Program-made: the position numbers and the translations under genes
Assembly: GCA_913064755.1 (NCBI GenBank)
Contig: CAJYBQ010000212.1
Coordinates: 1 to 6,296 of the forward strand
DNA: 6,296 nucleotides
Reading direction: 5' to 3'
Source: an uncultured Alphaproteobacteria bacterium
GTDB lineage: Bacteria; Pseudomonadota; Alphaproteobacteria; Minwuiales; Minwuiaceae
Shown here: piece by piece, positions 6,173 through 6,296 of the stretch
Position numbering within the stretch: the stretch's first letter is position 1
Layout: every line of letters begins with the position of its first letter
The notes under the pieces: model-generated
Told to the model about the DNA's origin: nothing
Seen by the model: only the letters and a program-made list of their open reading frames with translations
Databases searched by the model: none

Positions 6173-6180
6173 GGGGAGGA
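6173..6180 (+). promoter_or_regulatory. Strong Shine-Dalgarno GGGGAGGA for the crotonase gene
   Basis: The GGAGG core (6175-6179) ends 5 nt before the ATG at 6185 and is the best ribosome binding site in the window. It fixes the start of the truncated gene and suggests efficient independent translation. Confidence 0.75.
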
Positions 6181-6184
6181 TGTC

Positions 6185-6296
6185 ATGGGTGAATTCGTCC
6201 AGACGGAAATCGACGGTCATGTCCTGACCGTCACCATCAACAGACCGGAACGGATGAATGCCGTCCATCCACCCGCGAATGCGGAACTGGGCGCAG
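6185..6296 (+). CDS. Enoyl-CoA hydratase/isomerase (crotonase) family protein, N-terminal fragment
   Basis: Only the first 37 codons are present; the gene runs off the right edge. The translation has the characteristic crotonase opening, a short beta-hairpin followed by VLTVTINRPERMNAV (13-27), where TINRPERMNA is the hallmark first strand and turn lining the CoA-binding site. The next residues, HPPANAEL (28-35), are seen in a group of alphaproteobacterial crotonases. The start is fixed by a strong Shine-Dalgarno. Family members act in the cytoplasm on CoA thioesters (hydration, isomerisation and related reactions), but the oxyanion-hole and catalytic residues lie beyond the window, so the specific reaction cannot be named. 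It appears to be transcribed separately from the upstream operon. Confidence 0.85.
   Translation, partial: MGEFVQTEIDGHVLTVTINRPERMNAVHPPANAELGA

Overview
The window is GC-rich, densely coded bacterial chromosome. Strong G/C preference at third codon positions, an NtrC-type regulator, a run of PaaI-type thioesterases beside an M3 oligoendopeptidase, and a crotonase beginning with an 'MNAVHPPANAEL' stretch together suggest an alphaproteobacterium (Sphingomonadales- or Rhodospirillales-like). This placement is inference from protein flavour; no rRNA or other marker gene is present.

Layout: bases 1-170 hold no gene I can assign with confidence, only short open stretches and GC-rich hairpins. 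A complete sigma-54-dependent response regulator lies on the minus strand (171-1598, or to 1625). A relatively AT-rich divergent spacer (1599-1791) carries a consensus TATAAT facing the regulator and two inverted repeats. On the plus strand follows a tight five-gene set: a UDP-glucuronate 4-epimerase-like SDR protein (1792-2775), three consecutive hotdog-fold PaaI-family thioesterases (2781-3245, 3250-3699, 3699-4193), and an M3-family oligoendopeptidase F-like metallopeptidase (4224-6002). The gaps are 5, 4, -1 and 30 bp, so the set is probably one transcript. A likely intrinsic terminator (6078-6094) ends it. A second unit then starts: a leader with a possible promoter, a small hairpin and a strong Shine-Dalgarno, leading into the N-terminus of an enoyl-CoA hydratase/isomerase family protein (6185 to the window edge).

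How the genes may work together: the thioesterases and the crotonase both point to CoA-thioester metabolism, whereas the epimerase belongs to nucleotide-sugar (surface polysaccharide) metabolism and the peptidase to cytosolic peptide turnover. No obvious single pathway unites them. The most notable feature is the triple thioesterase cassette: copies 1 and 3 are clearly closer to each other than to copy 2, and copy 2 has Glu where the other two have the expected catalytic Asp. I see no mobile element, CRISPR array, tRNA or phage gene, and I cannot claim a demonstrably new system.
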